Positions 1 to 11,600 of a stretch of DNA of 64,000 nt are shown here, piece after piece. Position 1 is the first letter of the stretch, and each line of letters starts with the position of its first letter. The position numbers and the translations under genes are program-made. The notes under the pieces are model-generated. The model worked only from the letters and a program-made list of their open reading frames with translations. It made no database searches and had not been told where the DNA came from. Origin of the DNA: Sanderia malayensis (lineage: Eukaryota; Cnidaria; Scyphozoa; Semaeostomeae; Pelagiidae); assembly GCA_013076295.1 (NCBI GenBank), contig RQOL01000658.1, forward strand, positions 1,116,001-1,180,000. The letters are read 5' to 3'.

Positions 1-1780
1 TCGCCTGACTACCTTCTATTGACTATATGATGGTACTATATCTGTCTGACGTCTATGCCTGTGTACGCCTGACGAGACGTTTATCTATGACTACAACTAC
101 AAGAATTCTGGCGTAAATTACATATATACACAGGGAGTGTAGGGAGTAGGTGTCGTACGACAAACCTGTACGACACGAGATAGACGCACGATTTCCCCCA
201 TCGAGATGTCGCCAGATTAGCCTGAATGACAAAGTAAGCAAGAATAATGACACGATTTCACTTGTGTAGGTGAATACAAATGCAATGGGAATGATCACAC
301 ATGGACACAGTTACAACCATGTTTTAGGAGAACGTGGGTGAATTTAGCGTGGTCAATGGTGTGAGCCACGCATGTGCACGACAGAGAGAATAGGCTTTCC
401 CGCCATTCAAACGCGAGTAAAAAGAACCGCTTTTTAGTAACAAGCGGGCAAGTTCATTGGTTGACCTAGACTTTCATCATTACTTCGGTTTGGTGGGTAT
501 CATGATGGAATACGAACTTTTTTCAAAGAATACTTTGTTTGCCGAGCCTGGATAATTATCTATTGCTATTCTTAAATTTTTTCATGGAAATATTGAATAA
601 GTCTCGACATAATCTCATAAATATATGATCTTCTTTTAAAAAGTATAGTTTTTACACAATTTTTTCATAAAAATTTTATTTTTTTCGAGGCTCGACATTC
701 TTAACATCCAACATGTAAATTTGAAATCCCACAATTGATGAGTGGCATTTTTAGCACTTTCTAATCATCATTATTATTAACCATAGTAATAATTATTATT
801 TATCTGAGCATTATACCGATTATAAGTCCTGCTCAGTATCGATGTAAATGGAGACAGATGCAGAATTAACAATTTAGGAAAATGAATAATCTACCGCAAC
901 ACCTTCCTAAAATTATTTATTTATGCACCATTGTAAATGCAAACTATATATATATATCCAAACAGTTCTATCCGTCCCATATGTCCTTGTCTTTGTGCTC
1001 TATTTTCAAAAAAACCTCAAATGACTATGATCTCAATTCGTATGTGTTACCTTTTCATTCTCCGTGATGGCCTTTCACTCAGTAATCAAACATATTAAAT
1101 TCAATAGTATTTATTTTATCATTTATTCTTTGTATATAATTTCAATAGCATCTCCAATGATCATATTATCATTGGGTATTCTTACTACAATAGGGCACAA
1201 ACGTCCTGGGACACTTACGATAAATCTGACTTATTGAGACAATCTTATTAAACTATAAACGAAATTGCTTTGATGGGATGATCCCAGAGAGAACAACATT
1301 ATTCGAGATGTTTGTTGTTACGTGGACCCCTGAGGTTTGCTTAAAACGTGCTATGATGCAGCTCATACATCGTAACAGACATGTACGTGCATATACAAAC
1401 TACATAACAAAAAGACCATCTACACAACAGCAACCAAAACAGAGGCTACATCACTTCTACTAGTACAGCTGAGCTACACTGTATCAGCCCCGAAAACAAC
1501 CATTATACATGAACGAAGTTTTTATCAACAAAACAGATACTCCAAGCATGTAAAACCGGCTATCAGACAATTCCTATCTTTGTTTTCTTCGAAAATGTTG
1601 AAAAACACTTCATACATCACTTATTGTAATAACGAGTTTACCATTAGTAAACTCGCCATTGCAAAAGACTTAATTTCGCATTATTAACGGGAATTATTTT
1701 CTTTACAGCATTTGGTATACATACATGGATAAGACCTCACAGTTTCCATCTAAAGCACACGTGATTTGGTATGCTAATGA
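1..1780. other. No gene seen
   Basis: AT-rich sequence with only short open frames on both strands, none with a recognisable motif, signal peptide or splice-linked partner. A stretch around 540-720 holds phrases such as 'cgaggctcgacattc' that resemble the interiors of the TA-flanked MITEs near 24.8 and 31.5 kb, so an old transposon relic is possible. Nothing else can be supported. Confidence 0.5.
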
Positions 1781-1993
1781 ATGAAAGTGACACTGCAGGT
1801 GCGAGAAACGGAGAAAAAGATAACAGTTTGCTCGCATAAATTTTCAAGCATCGTAACAGGTCAAGGCACAACTGCTTGTTACTCAAAACCAGACGCTTGT
1901 AGCTGGATAATGCAATACGACGAGACGATCATAACATTGAAATCAAACGATTGTGCTTTACGGCGTGCAACTCAACAATTTTACGAGCAAAGT

Positions 1994-2074
1994 ACAACAA
2001 GCGTATTTGATCGCGAAATTACAACAAGCGTATTTGATCGCGAAATTACAACAAGCGTATTTCATCGCGAAATT
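1994..2074 (+). repeat. 27-bp tandem repeat, three copies
   Basis: Three head-to-tail copies of a 27-bp unit (1994-2020, 2021-2047, 2048-2074) differ by one base in the third. They lie just upstream of the ABHD-like start codon. An overlapping upstream open frame (1781-2113) reads through them as a nine-residue repeat in a different frame from the hydrolase. They may lie in the 5' UTR or promoter. Confidence 0.9.
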
Positions 2075-2088
2075 GAAAAAGATCAGCA

Positions 2089-3255
2089 ATGGCAATTGAG
2101 GCTCTCGTATTAGCAATTACAACCCTTCTGCTACTTTATGTTCGATCTAAATGGGCAAGTAGTACATCAAAGATGTATTGGAGGCGAAACAAACGAAACT
2201 CGGCAGTACTGGGACAATGTGTGAGACTCAAATGCGGCTACACGCCAACGTTTTGGGCAAGGAATGCACACATTCAAACAATGCTTGGCTTTGTGAGGAA
2301 TTTCTTCACGAATCGATTCGAATTCACGAAAGAGTTGCTTCAAATGCACGACGGCGGAACGGTAACGCTCGAGTGGTTTAAACACGTGAACGAACGCCAC
2401 GACGGTAATTCGAACAAGAAAATACCAAGCATAAAACCGCTGCTAATAATCAGTGGCTGGATTCTCGGTCCAGACACTGAGGAAATCTGTCAAACCGCTT
2501 ACGAGCAAGGATACAATCCAGTTGTGTACAAAAGTCGCGGACAAGACACTCCGTTGACGACTCGACTACTCCCCGCTTACCTCGACGCGGCAGATTTCTG
2601 CGAAGCGGTCGATTACATTCACGCGCAACATCGGTTCAGTGATATATTCGCTGTCGGTTTCTCGCTAGGCTGCGCGCCCGTTCTCGGCTACCTCGGCGCG
2701 AAAGGCAAATCGAGCTTGATAAAATCGGCCGTCTGCATATCAACATCCGTGGATTTAGAGTCGACGCTTAACGCTGGATTGAAAAACCCATACCACCAAA
2801 TCATCACCGAATACTTCAAGGACATGATCATAAAAAACCAATGCCTTCACCCACTTTTGGACATGGCGAAAATAGGAAGGGGCTCATCACTGCGTGATCT
2901 GTTCGAGCACGGGCACACTCTAGTCCACCAGTGTTCGAGTATCGACGAGTACATCAAATTGAATAACCCCACGGCGTACGTTAATCATATTCGCACACCA
3001 ACACTGTTCATCAATGCACTGGATGATCCCGTATTGGATGTACTGATACCTGCTCACTTGGTACTAAAGAACAATAGCTACTGTATGGAGATAATCACTG
3101 AGAAGGGTGGTCACTGCGGGTTTAAAACCGGATTCTTGGCAAACTCGTGGTCCACTGATGTGGCACTTGAGTTTCACAATGCAGTCATGGACCATAGCTT
3201 ACTTTTATCGCCGATCAGGAACGGATTCACTAGGCTTCGAAGTTGTACGAGATAA
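2089..3255 (+). CDS. ABHD1/3-like alpha/beta hydrolase, intronless
   Basis: A 388-residue single-exon frame. An N-terminal hydrophobic segment (about residues 4-18) followed by basic residues fits the signal anchor of ABHD1/ABHD3/ABHD15-type membrane hydrolases. Conserved landmarks run in family order: the HIQT box near 61-64, the strand and turn near 119-126, SRG near 149-151, the nucleophile elbow GFSLG with Ser192, the LDDP acid loop (Asp312/313) and GGHCGF with His342, so the Ser-Asp-His triad is complete. Two points are unusual. The residue after the elbow is Cys where GFSLGG is usual, and the oxyanion region reads SGW where the family normally has PG(L/I)TG. ABHD3 removes medium-chain acyl groups from phospholipids, but substrate cannot be inferred here. 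The start was chosen because the anchor begins there. Lack of introns may reflect an old retrocopy that stayed functional. Confidence 0.9.
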   Translation: MAIEALVLAITTLLLLYVRSKWASSTSKMYWRRNKRNSAVLGQCVRLKCGYTPTFWARNAHIQTMLGFVRNFFTNRFEFTKELLQMHDGGTVTLEWFKHVNERHDGNSNKKIPSIKPLLIISGWILGPDTEEICQTAYEQGYNPVVYKSRGQDTPLTTRLLPAYLDAADFCEAVDYIHAQHRFSDIFAVGFSLGCAPVLGYLGAKGKSSLIKSAVCISTSVDLESTLNAGLKNPYHQIITEYFKDMIIKNQCLHPLLDMAKIGRGSSLRDLFEHGHTLVHQCSSIDEYIKLNNPTAYVNHIRTPTLFINALDDPVLDVLIPAHLVLKNNSYCMEIITEKGGHCGFKTGFLANSWSTDVALEFHNAVMDHSLLLSPIRNGFTRLRSCTR

Positions 3256-3444
3256 AAAAAGAGCAAGAAGACCTTCAAACGCAAAAAAACCATTTGTACC
3301 TAACAAACAGTCAAATATCTATACTTTGAGTGTAATTCAAGCCTCTACCTTATTCGAACCAAATTCTCAACCCCCTTCAGAGGTCCTTGAAGAACCAGTG
3401 CTAGCTATTAAGCAAACTTATGAATAGTCGTCCTTCTAGGAGGA

Positions 3445-3655
3445 TTACGCAATCAACACAACGTAATGTCTACAAGAAATGTGTCGTCTCGAACCCGCGA
3501 TAACTCGAACTTTGGACAACTCGAACAAATTCGTATCCCCCTTCAAAGCTTTTCTCCTACTTTCCAGCCCTTGATAACTTAAACATTCGCTAACTCGAAC
3601 CATTTTCATCGGTCCCTTGGAAATTCGAGTTATCGCGATTTTACTGTATTTCAAA
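3445..3655. mobile_element. Pogo-like MITE (degenerate)
   Basis: A non-coding stretch built from repeated, inverted phrases of the type 'gataactcgaac' and 'ttcgagttatcgcg', ending in 'gattttactgta'. The same ends appear near 9.0, 12.9 and 22.7 kb, and closely related ones bound the complete element at 11.54-11.73 kb. The terminal CAGT..ACTG with TA target is typical of pogo/Tigger MITEs. The left end is worn and its border approximate. Confidence 0.65.
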
Positions 3656-3989
3656 GCACAAGCTGTCGCCTGGCTTTGTAATACAAACGTACAATTTATA
3701 GACAGACTGTTGGTAATTTCTTTCAGGTTCAGATAGATAATTAATAATAATGAACTCTCTCGTTGTAATTACTGTGGCGAATATTATTAAAAGAACAGCT
3801 TATGACTTGTACTGGCGTCTTGGTAATCTCTTCGCCAGATGTTTGCCCACGGAGATGAGCACAAACACTGCGGTGGTCTTACTCAAAACTGTGCCAGAAG
3901 AGAAAATCACGGCTAATGACAGAACACTTGCGGTCCTTACGCCTAGTTCTCAGTGATTAAACTGCAAGCAATGACCAAATTTCAAGGCC

Positions 3990-4073
3990 TACCATTGCGT
4001 ACCACGATAAGCAAGATTTCATTTGAAAGCTTACCACAACGTGCTATGATAAGCAAGATTTCATTTTAAAGCT
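3990..4073 (+). repeat. 42-bp direct duplication
   Basis: Two adjacent 42-bp copies share the core 'gataagcaagatttcatt' and differ at about eight positions. No function is apparent. Confidence 0.8.
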
Positions 4074-4247
4074 TGTAAACCCCGTTTTGATCGTAGACTT
4101 AACATATATGATAATGTATTTATAGGGTAAGTATTTCAACATTTCTGTAATTCTAAATCAACCGGTATTTTTTTGGTGCTATTAACCGCATAGTCTCTTT
4201 TGCAAACGTGTCCACACAGGAACCGAGGATAAAACATTTTGAACGAG

Positions 4248-4352
4248 GCTTAAAAACCGCGACAATTACAGGTCGCGGTAATAAAATCGGCAATAAAACC
4301 GCGGTATAATAAAACCAGTAATGAAACCGCGGTAATAAAACCGGTTTCTTAG
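4248..4352 (+). repeat. Imperfect repeats of gcggtaataaaaccg
   Basis: Four to five variants of a phrase pairing 'gcggtaataaaacc' with its near-complement 'accgc' occur within about 100 bp, giving several CCGCGG-like palindromes. It could be a transposon end or a cluster of binding sites. Confidence 0.5.
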
Positions 4353-5654
4353 GAATCTTGTTTTGAGTAAATTTTTAGGTCCTCTGGTTGCAGGCTCTTC
4401 ATAAAGGAGCTCTTTGTATAAAAAACGTGAAGCAAATTTGCAGAACTGCAAACAAATTTAATAGCTTCATTAATCAGCGAGTGAAGTATTTAAAAACATA
4501 ATTGCATCGTTCATTTGGTATTACGATTGTCAACTTTCGCAATAAACACCTTACTCGATATTAATTTATTCGAGATGATAAGTAATCATTTCACGATATT
4601 GTATTCGACAAAGCACAAAGACAGGTGAATTTTGCACGCGCGGATAATTAGCACGAGTCAGATGTGCTGACCCAATGATATCTGTGTCTGTTGATAACTG
4701 GGCTCATGTACTCTGTGGTTACACAAGTAATTATGTGATAGGGAGTAATGACTGAAAAAACCGTTCATCACTGATATCATTGTTCTGTGAGTTTCAGCCG
4801 CCAAATTTTCATTATCACTCGCTGGCTAGGCGATTACAGCAAATTATGTGCAACTCACATGCTTATCAGCACGTGTGAAAGAGTGGGCGGTATGTAATTA
4901 GGACATGCGCAAATAGCTAATGCTTGTGCGCGTCTGTGTTTGAGATAGTTTGCTGTTGACGAGCATGAGTAACATCTGTTAACTTGCCATAGCTCTGATG
5001 ACAAATATCAAAACTTGGAAACACCATAGACCAAAGTAATCCCAAAACCATAAACCTATCGGTCAATCATATCTCTAACACAAAGCTATTGGTCAATCAT
5101 ATCTCGAAGTTGTAATATATTGGAGAATGTCAACGAATGAAAACACGTTCCGCCATGTTGCTTTCTTGCATAACTAACTCCATTTATCCTACACAACACG
5201 TGACTAACATAACTGAACAACTGAACCAATGAAACAGTAATGACGTAATCATTACAGAAGTAGTGTTCGCCTAGATTCAATACATTGCGTCCCCGTGCAT
5301 TCGCTAGTTGTCAATTAGTCTAATACTCACCTGCACTTTGCTGGCAGGCCAAGTTTCAATTAGACTTTAATCGAAACGTCTTCAGAGCGAAATTCAATCA
5401 AACTCTGAAACTCCAGCTAATATCTTTCTAAATCGAATTATATCCTCGGATTAAAAGTTGCTAAAGCTAGCAAACGCGTTACAAAAGTCATTCATATGCA
5501 TATACAGCTAAAGAGCCCACGCAATTAAAGCACCTGATGTAGATAAAAGCGCAGAGAAGCAGCTAACGCCAAACACTGTTCGAACAAGACATCACTGTAC
5601 AACAAAATAAGCAATTCGCAATGTCATAGTGAAACAAATATACAAAAGACCCAC

Positions 5655-8600
5655 CTTGAGTGATGTCATCCCTCCATGAATATGCAAATTTCCCGTCCGC
5701 ACCATTCCGGTCCAGTCCTCCGGTGTAGATCTCGGTCGGGCAGCAATCTGGCAGGCAAATCAAATCGCCAAGTCCGCTGAGGAATTCGACGTATCGCGAT
5801 GAGCCGTAAACGTTTGCGAGGATGGCGGTTTCGTTGGATTCTTGATCAGTGCCGACGTACAAAATGCCGATTTTGTGGTGATCATACGGTGGAATGCGGT
5901 CAAGCATCTTTATCGACCTGTCTATCATCTGCAATTCAAAATGATTGCATGATAAATATTTGAAGAAGAAACAAAAAACATGGACCATTTTTTTACGAGA
6001 ATACTAAAAACGAATTTCCAAACAACACTTTCCTTTTATTAAATTAAGAAATTTTAAAAAAATTTTCAGATCTAAAATGTGCCCAAAAAATAAAAAACTT
6101 TTACTACCAGGCCTTGGGCCAGGGATTTTATAAAAAGAAGCGTGTAGATATTATTTACCTCCCCCGATCCCAATAGAAGTGGCCTTTCCACCTCCCAGTT
6201 GCTCATAAACGGCGAGTAGAAAAACTGGAGAAAAACATAGTAGGGATTCAAAGATGACTTCAACCAGTTTTCAGAGCCAGGTGCTAGTTTCTCGTTGGCG
6301 GTTTTCTTTGAAACCGGGTAGACGGAAAAGGTTTGACCGCGCGGCCTGAAACTCGACAGTTTATCTTTGAATATCTGTGCGCCCGTCTTGTGTTGGGATT
6401 CGAATTTCGACTTGGCTACGGTGTCCCTCCTTTCTAATCGCTGGTGTCTTTGAACAGCATCCGACCTGTCCTCATCCCTGGATTCTGCGGCACCTACAGC
6501 CGTTGCACCGGTGTCTTTGCGAGACGCGGTCGCCGCTGTGGCAAGCGCGGTCGTGGGAGCTACTACAGGTTGTTCACTGGTCAGAGTGCCAGCAGGTGGT
6601 CTTATAAAGGACTTGGGCATCGTCAACACTGATTTACTATCCATCGCATCATCTTTATTGTGTTGCATTTGCTTCGTGAACAAATCTCGTTTCGCTGTTG
6701 CGTCAACATCTCGCGTCCCCATGGGAATCTGCATTAATTGATTGTCGATCGAGCTGAGGCGTTGCGGGTGGGAGGACGAGACCTTTTCGATTTTCAGTGG
6801 TGATGACACCGATTTAGTTAGCGCTTTTTTGGGTCTTGATGGCAACGGTCTTTCGATATTTGTCTCTTTGTCTTCAGGGACTCTTTCTTGACGTTGGTGA
6901 AGCCGGTTATCTAAAAATGAAATAATACTACTCTCTTAAATCTTTGTCTTGTGAAAAATCTAAAATTTTAGAACAAATTCCCAAACTAAAAATGAGGTCC
7001 AGTTATGCAGTTTGATGCTAAAGTGTATATGGCCTATATAGATCTATCTGCCAAGCAGTTGTTTGGTGAGCAACCTTTCACTAGGGTAGCAAAGATGTGG
7101 TGCTACTTCTCTCCATAGACAAAAATGCTAATGGAGAAAAATTCTGGAAATCCAAGTCGTGTCAACAATGGTGTCTAAAAATCCTTGAGATTGTTAAAAG
7201 GAAAGATAGCGGTAGCTAATCTATACCCCAAGTTGAAGGAACCCCAAATAATTACAGTAAAAATATCTTTGCGGTAGAAAGTGATGCCATAGGACCTAAT
7301 ATGCCAGCTTTTTAATCTTTTTACCATCGTAAAGCCCAAAGACAAGTTTAAACTGATAACTGATATAAATAATTGATCAAAAGTCGTGAATTATTATGAG
7401 CTATTTCAAATTGAATCTTCTCACTTTCGTGTTGAATCGTCCGCCAGGTTTCAGGTTCCTAAAGCGATAAAAATGCATACTATATGAATGCATATTATAA
7501 ATAAACAATAATGTAATCAGATGGAATGAATCTTTAATAAACTGATAATCATTTTAAGTGAATGAATTTGAAGGTCACACACTCATAATGACGTGTTGTT
7601 ATCAAAACACATACAACCTAGTGCTTCAACACGAACAGAATTGACAACAACACACACTTAATTCAATTATATTGTGACTTTTACAAGCCCAAAGTTGTTG
7701 TTAATAAATAATGCAAGCTGATTGGTTGTTTTGTTTTAAAAACATACCCTTGTGTGTCAAGGTGAAATGGCTAGCATCAATAATGAATGGTGATTATAGC
7801 CTCGTATGTATGTAATGTAAACCCGCCAGCAGTCCCTTATTTACAAAAATACATTTTCAGGCCGAGGCTTATTCGACACTTTCTATTTTTATTTAACTGC
7901 ACTTTGTTACATTCAATGTTAAGGCCAATAATGACCATTTGCAATCAATTTTTCAGTCAATAACAATTTCTTCATTGCTACGGATGTCTCTAAATTAATC
8001 ACCAGTTATTTTGTTGCAGCAGTTTCAATGTCATACCAAATCGAAAAAGGCCCCACGGGCGTCTATTCGAGGGGGGGGGGTACTTATTTGCAAAATTGAA
8101 ATTTTAAATATATGAATTTTATGTATGCATGTATGCATGTATGCACTGCATGTATGTATGATAATAAGATGCAGAATAGCATCATACCTCTGTTGAAATT
8201 GCATGTTTGTCTTTGATATCGGCAGTGCAATTGAAGCTACTTTGTCGTTTCAGTGATGAGATTGGTGAAAACCCAAGAGAGGGCTACAAAAAACGGCAAA
8301 AAATCAAGAAACATTATAGTTAATTGCAGATTATATTGCAATCAGAGATAAGCAGCATATCAGCTCTAAACCATGGTAGTCATACCACGTTTAATTTCAA
8401 CGTTCTCAAAACATTAAGGGGGAATGAATAGAGCAACCTTTCCAAGCCCCTTGTTTGTAGAGCATAAACTTATAATAGACTTGGTTCATTTAGCTTCGGG
8501 ACCTTTTTATTACTTAATAAACCTGTAGTCTTCGACTTACCCTGGGAACCAGACTCCCTTAGAAGAAAAGATCTTCTATAGCTCCCAGGGTGCCTTTGAC

Positions 8601-11600
8601 TATACACTTGATACAAAGTTAAATTGAACAGTTTTATTTACAAACCTTTTCAAATTGCCAAGAGTTTTTCGGCGTTTCCTCGACTGAAATAGAAAATGCA
8701 CCAGTGATAAATATTCTGAAGACTATAAGTATAAAAGATCGGTATATGCGAACTTTTCAATCACCCTTCAAACAATGTAACAATGAATATTAAAAGCTGA
8801 AACAATACGCCTTGCCTTTGACAAAACTTGGACGTGGAACAGAAGCAGGACTTGGCAAACTTAACTACAAAGAAATAATATGTTAAGTAATTAAACAAGC
8901 GCATCAAAGATACATAGAGTCGACTCCCGTTATCTCGAACTCCCATGGAAAATGAAAATTTATTCGAAATAGCGGGCGTTCGAGATATCCGAATTAATAT
9001 AAATTCACCAACTAGAGAACGAGGGAAAATGGGAATCTGTTCGAAATAGCGAGTTGCTCGAGATAACCGAGTTCGACATAACGAGATTCGACTGTAGGCG
9101 AATAGTAACAGCACATATGATATATTAAAACAATAAACATAATAACAACCAAATTGTCAAAGAATAAGAAGGGGCAATAAAGGAAATACCCTGGGTTGTC
9201 TTTAAAAAGGGACAGGGAGCATATTTCATATATTTTATATTTCATATTTCATATTTCAAATATTTAAGGAGGGGCACCCTTTCAATCAACATAGACTGGT
9301 TTTCAAGGGAGCAAGGAGGCAAAGGGCAATAAAAGAACCCCCATCCGCACTGAGTTTCATGAAGGTTATAAAGCGCATGACATTGTGTGCATATTCAATT
9401 ATAATGTTTATAATTGGTATCTATGTTTGTAACCTTACCCAAAAATCACACGGATAATCAAGTGATCCCGTGCTGAACCTCCGCCTGGGTAAAGTTGATG
9501 GTGAAGCGCTGTTTGAGTCCTGCGAACGCATTGAGTGGGTTTTAGAGCTTCCTGAAGCTGAAAACAACGGGCATAACCTTGAAGTGATATGAATTATCTA
9601 CATTGTAGCTACATATATGGAGGTATTTCGAAGCATGGATTACAAGGATAGCGAGAATATAGAGGAGATGGGTATATATTGTTTAAGTGGGGCAGGACTG
9701 TAGAGAAAGAAGGAGATGAAAGCACAGAAAGAATAAAGATGAAAGAAAGAAAAAAATCATGAAGAAAGGAAAAAAATGAAAAAGTAAAAGGACTGGGACA
9801 GAGGGAATCGCTATTGTCAGTAAACAGAATCGTCAATATGGGTTACAATAAAAAAACCTGTTGAAATATTTGGGCTACAGAAAAAGGTCTCAAAATGACA
9901 AGAAGATCCTAATTAATTGAAGTGGACTCTCTTGTCACTTTGTTACTTCGATCAATATTGAAAGTCTGCTTTTGGTGGCTATACGTTGATAGTTGGTGCG
10001 TGGTCGCTCAAAGACAACAACTTGGCTACGGTGTACTAATACTTGGATACTTGGGCGAAACAGCTGAAAGCCCTGTGGGTTTCGAAGTCATCAGAGAACT
10101 CTGATTGGTGGGAATAAACTCCTTAGGAGTGTCATTTCCATCAACATCAAAAGCTCTTTCTAGAAACTATAGCTTGATGGAGAGTAGACAGTAGATACTG
10201 TAATAGTGACGTGCTTAGTGTGAACGTTCAAAGACTACTAACATTTGAAATATTTTGACAAGGAATCTGGAAAGAGTCTGAAAGTGAAGAAGATCTTGAT
10301 CAGGAGGATAGATGAAGGAAGAGATTGGAGAAGCAAGAGTGTAAAGAAGTGATCTATAATAAACAAACAATATAGAAAATAAATGTCCTTACATGATCTG
10401 GTGCTGTGTCTTTCTCTGCTTGATTCATCACCAATAACTGACAAAAACCTTGGTCTTCTTGGTACGTGCTCTTCATGAGTGACTGGTTCAAAATAGTGTC
10501 CTTAAAAACAAAATAAATATTAATATATTGTTTAAAGTACTTAGGTGACACAGGTAATTTGCATGCATGTATCAGCAGAACAAATGCAGCTTTCTCAGTT
10601 CAGAAAACATAATGAAAACATACCGACATTGCTCTTGTAGTCATCAGACTCAAAGGAGGCAGCAAGAGAAGTGACGTCATTGAAATTGCCGAAGTCACCT
10701 TCCATGGCAACAGCGTTTTCTATTTTCATCACCCACGAGGTATTGCCAGTCGGCCGACGAATCAGGATCTCTGCCCAGCCCTCGCACGAGCAATTGCAAA
10801 GCGGAAATGACGTCGTGTCACTCGTCAGCGGATTCGTCGTGGGCATTGTTTTCATTGTGTTTACGTCACCTGCATTAGAACTGTCAACCATTTCGAAGAC
10901 CGAAGAAGGCTCGATCAGAGAACCTTCTACAGGGCTTTGAAATGGCGCCCTTCTTGTCATAATAGGCGTGACTTGGGCTGATGAATTCTGGGACGACGGC
11001 GCTATAGATGCTGGACGAGATTGAACATCAGAAACTACCAAGTTAGAATCCGTCGTATCTGCGAATCTTTGCTCCGAGACTAAATGCGACGGTATGGCAC
11101 TCTTCTGTAAAAGCAAGTCTCTGTTTGCATCGGTCTGCTGTGGCCAGGCCGGTGCACGTTGGTATTCTTCGTTTGGCATCTCCTGACCTTCATCAATGTT
11201 GCCGCGCTCTTCATCAGTGCACATCTCAGCAGCGGCCTTTGTGGAAGTTGGAGAATACTGGTGATCTTGTTCGCCTAATTTGACATAGCTACTCATGTTG
11301 GAAGTAGATAAGCTTGCATCCACTTCGTTGCTGCCTCTCCCTTCGTCTGCTCGTTTAGTTGTGCCTCCATTTTCCATCGTCTGGTCTTCAATTGGTTGTG
11401 ATAGTGTTTCCTTTTCAAGTGATAACGAAGACTTCAATCCTGTCGACTTTGTCGCTTCAGTTTCATCAGTTTGGTCGTAGAAAACTGGGGGAGAAGGAGT
11501 TTATAGATAAATAAATGCATAAATAGGAAATAACAACTACAGTGGAATCCCGCTATAACGAACTCTGTAGGGACCGAGAAAATAGTTCGCAATAGCGGGA

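Larger units (their letters stand above)
3656..5654. other. Spacer between ABHD-like gene and TSC2; no exons found
   Basis: I searched the minus strand here for the missing end of the TSC2 GAP domain (the HxGND helix and the FNFVHV strand) and found none. It does hold a 42-bp direct duplication (3990-4031 and 4032-4073) and a short CCGCGG-rich repeat. The rest is AT-rich with no supported gene. A plus-strand frame at 3750-3956 has no recognisable content. Confidence 0.5.

Noticed and set aside
1781..2113. 110-codon frame overlapping the ABHD-like start
   Set aside because: Its length depends on the 27-bp tandem repeats; no motif and a different frame from the real gene.
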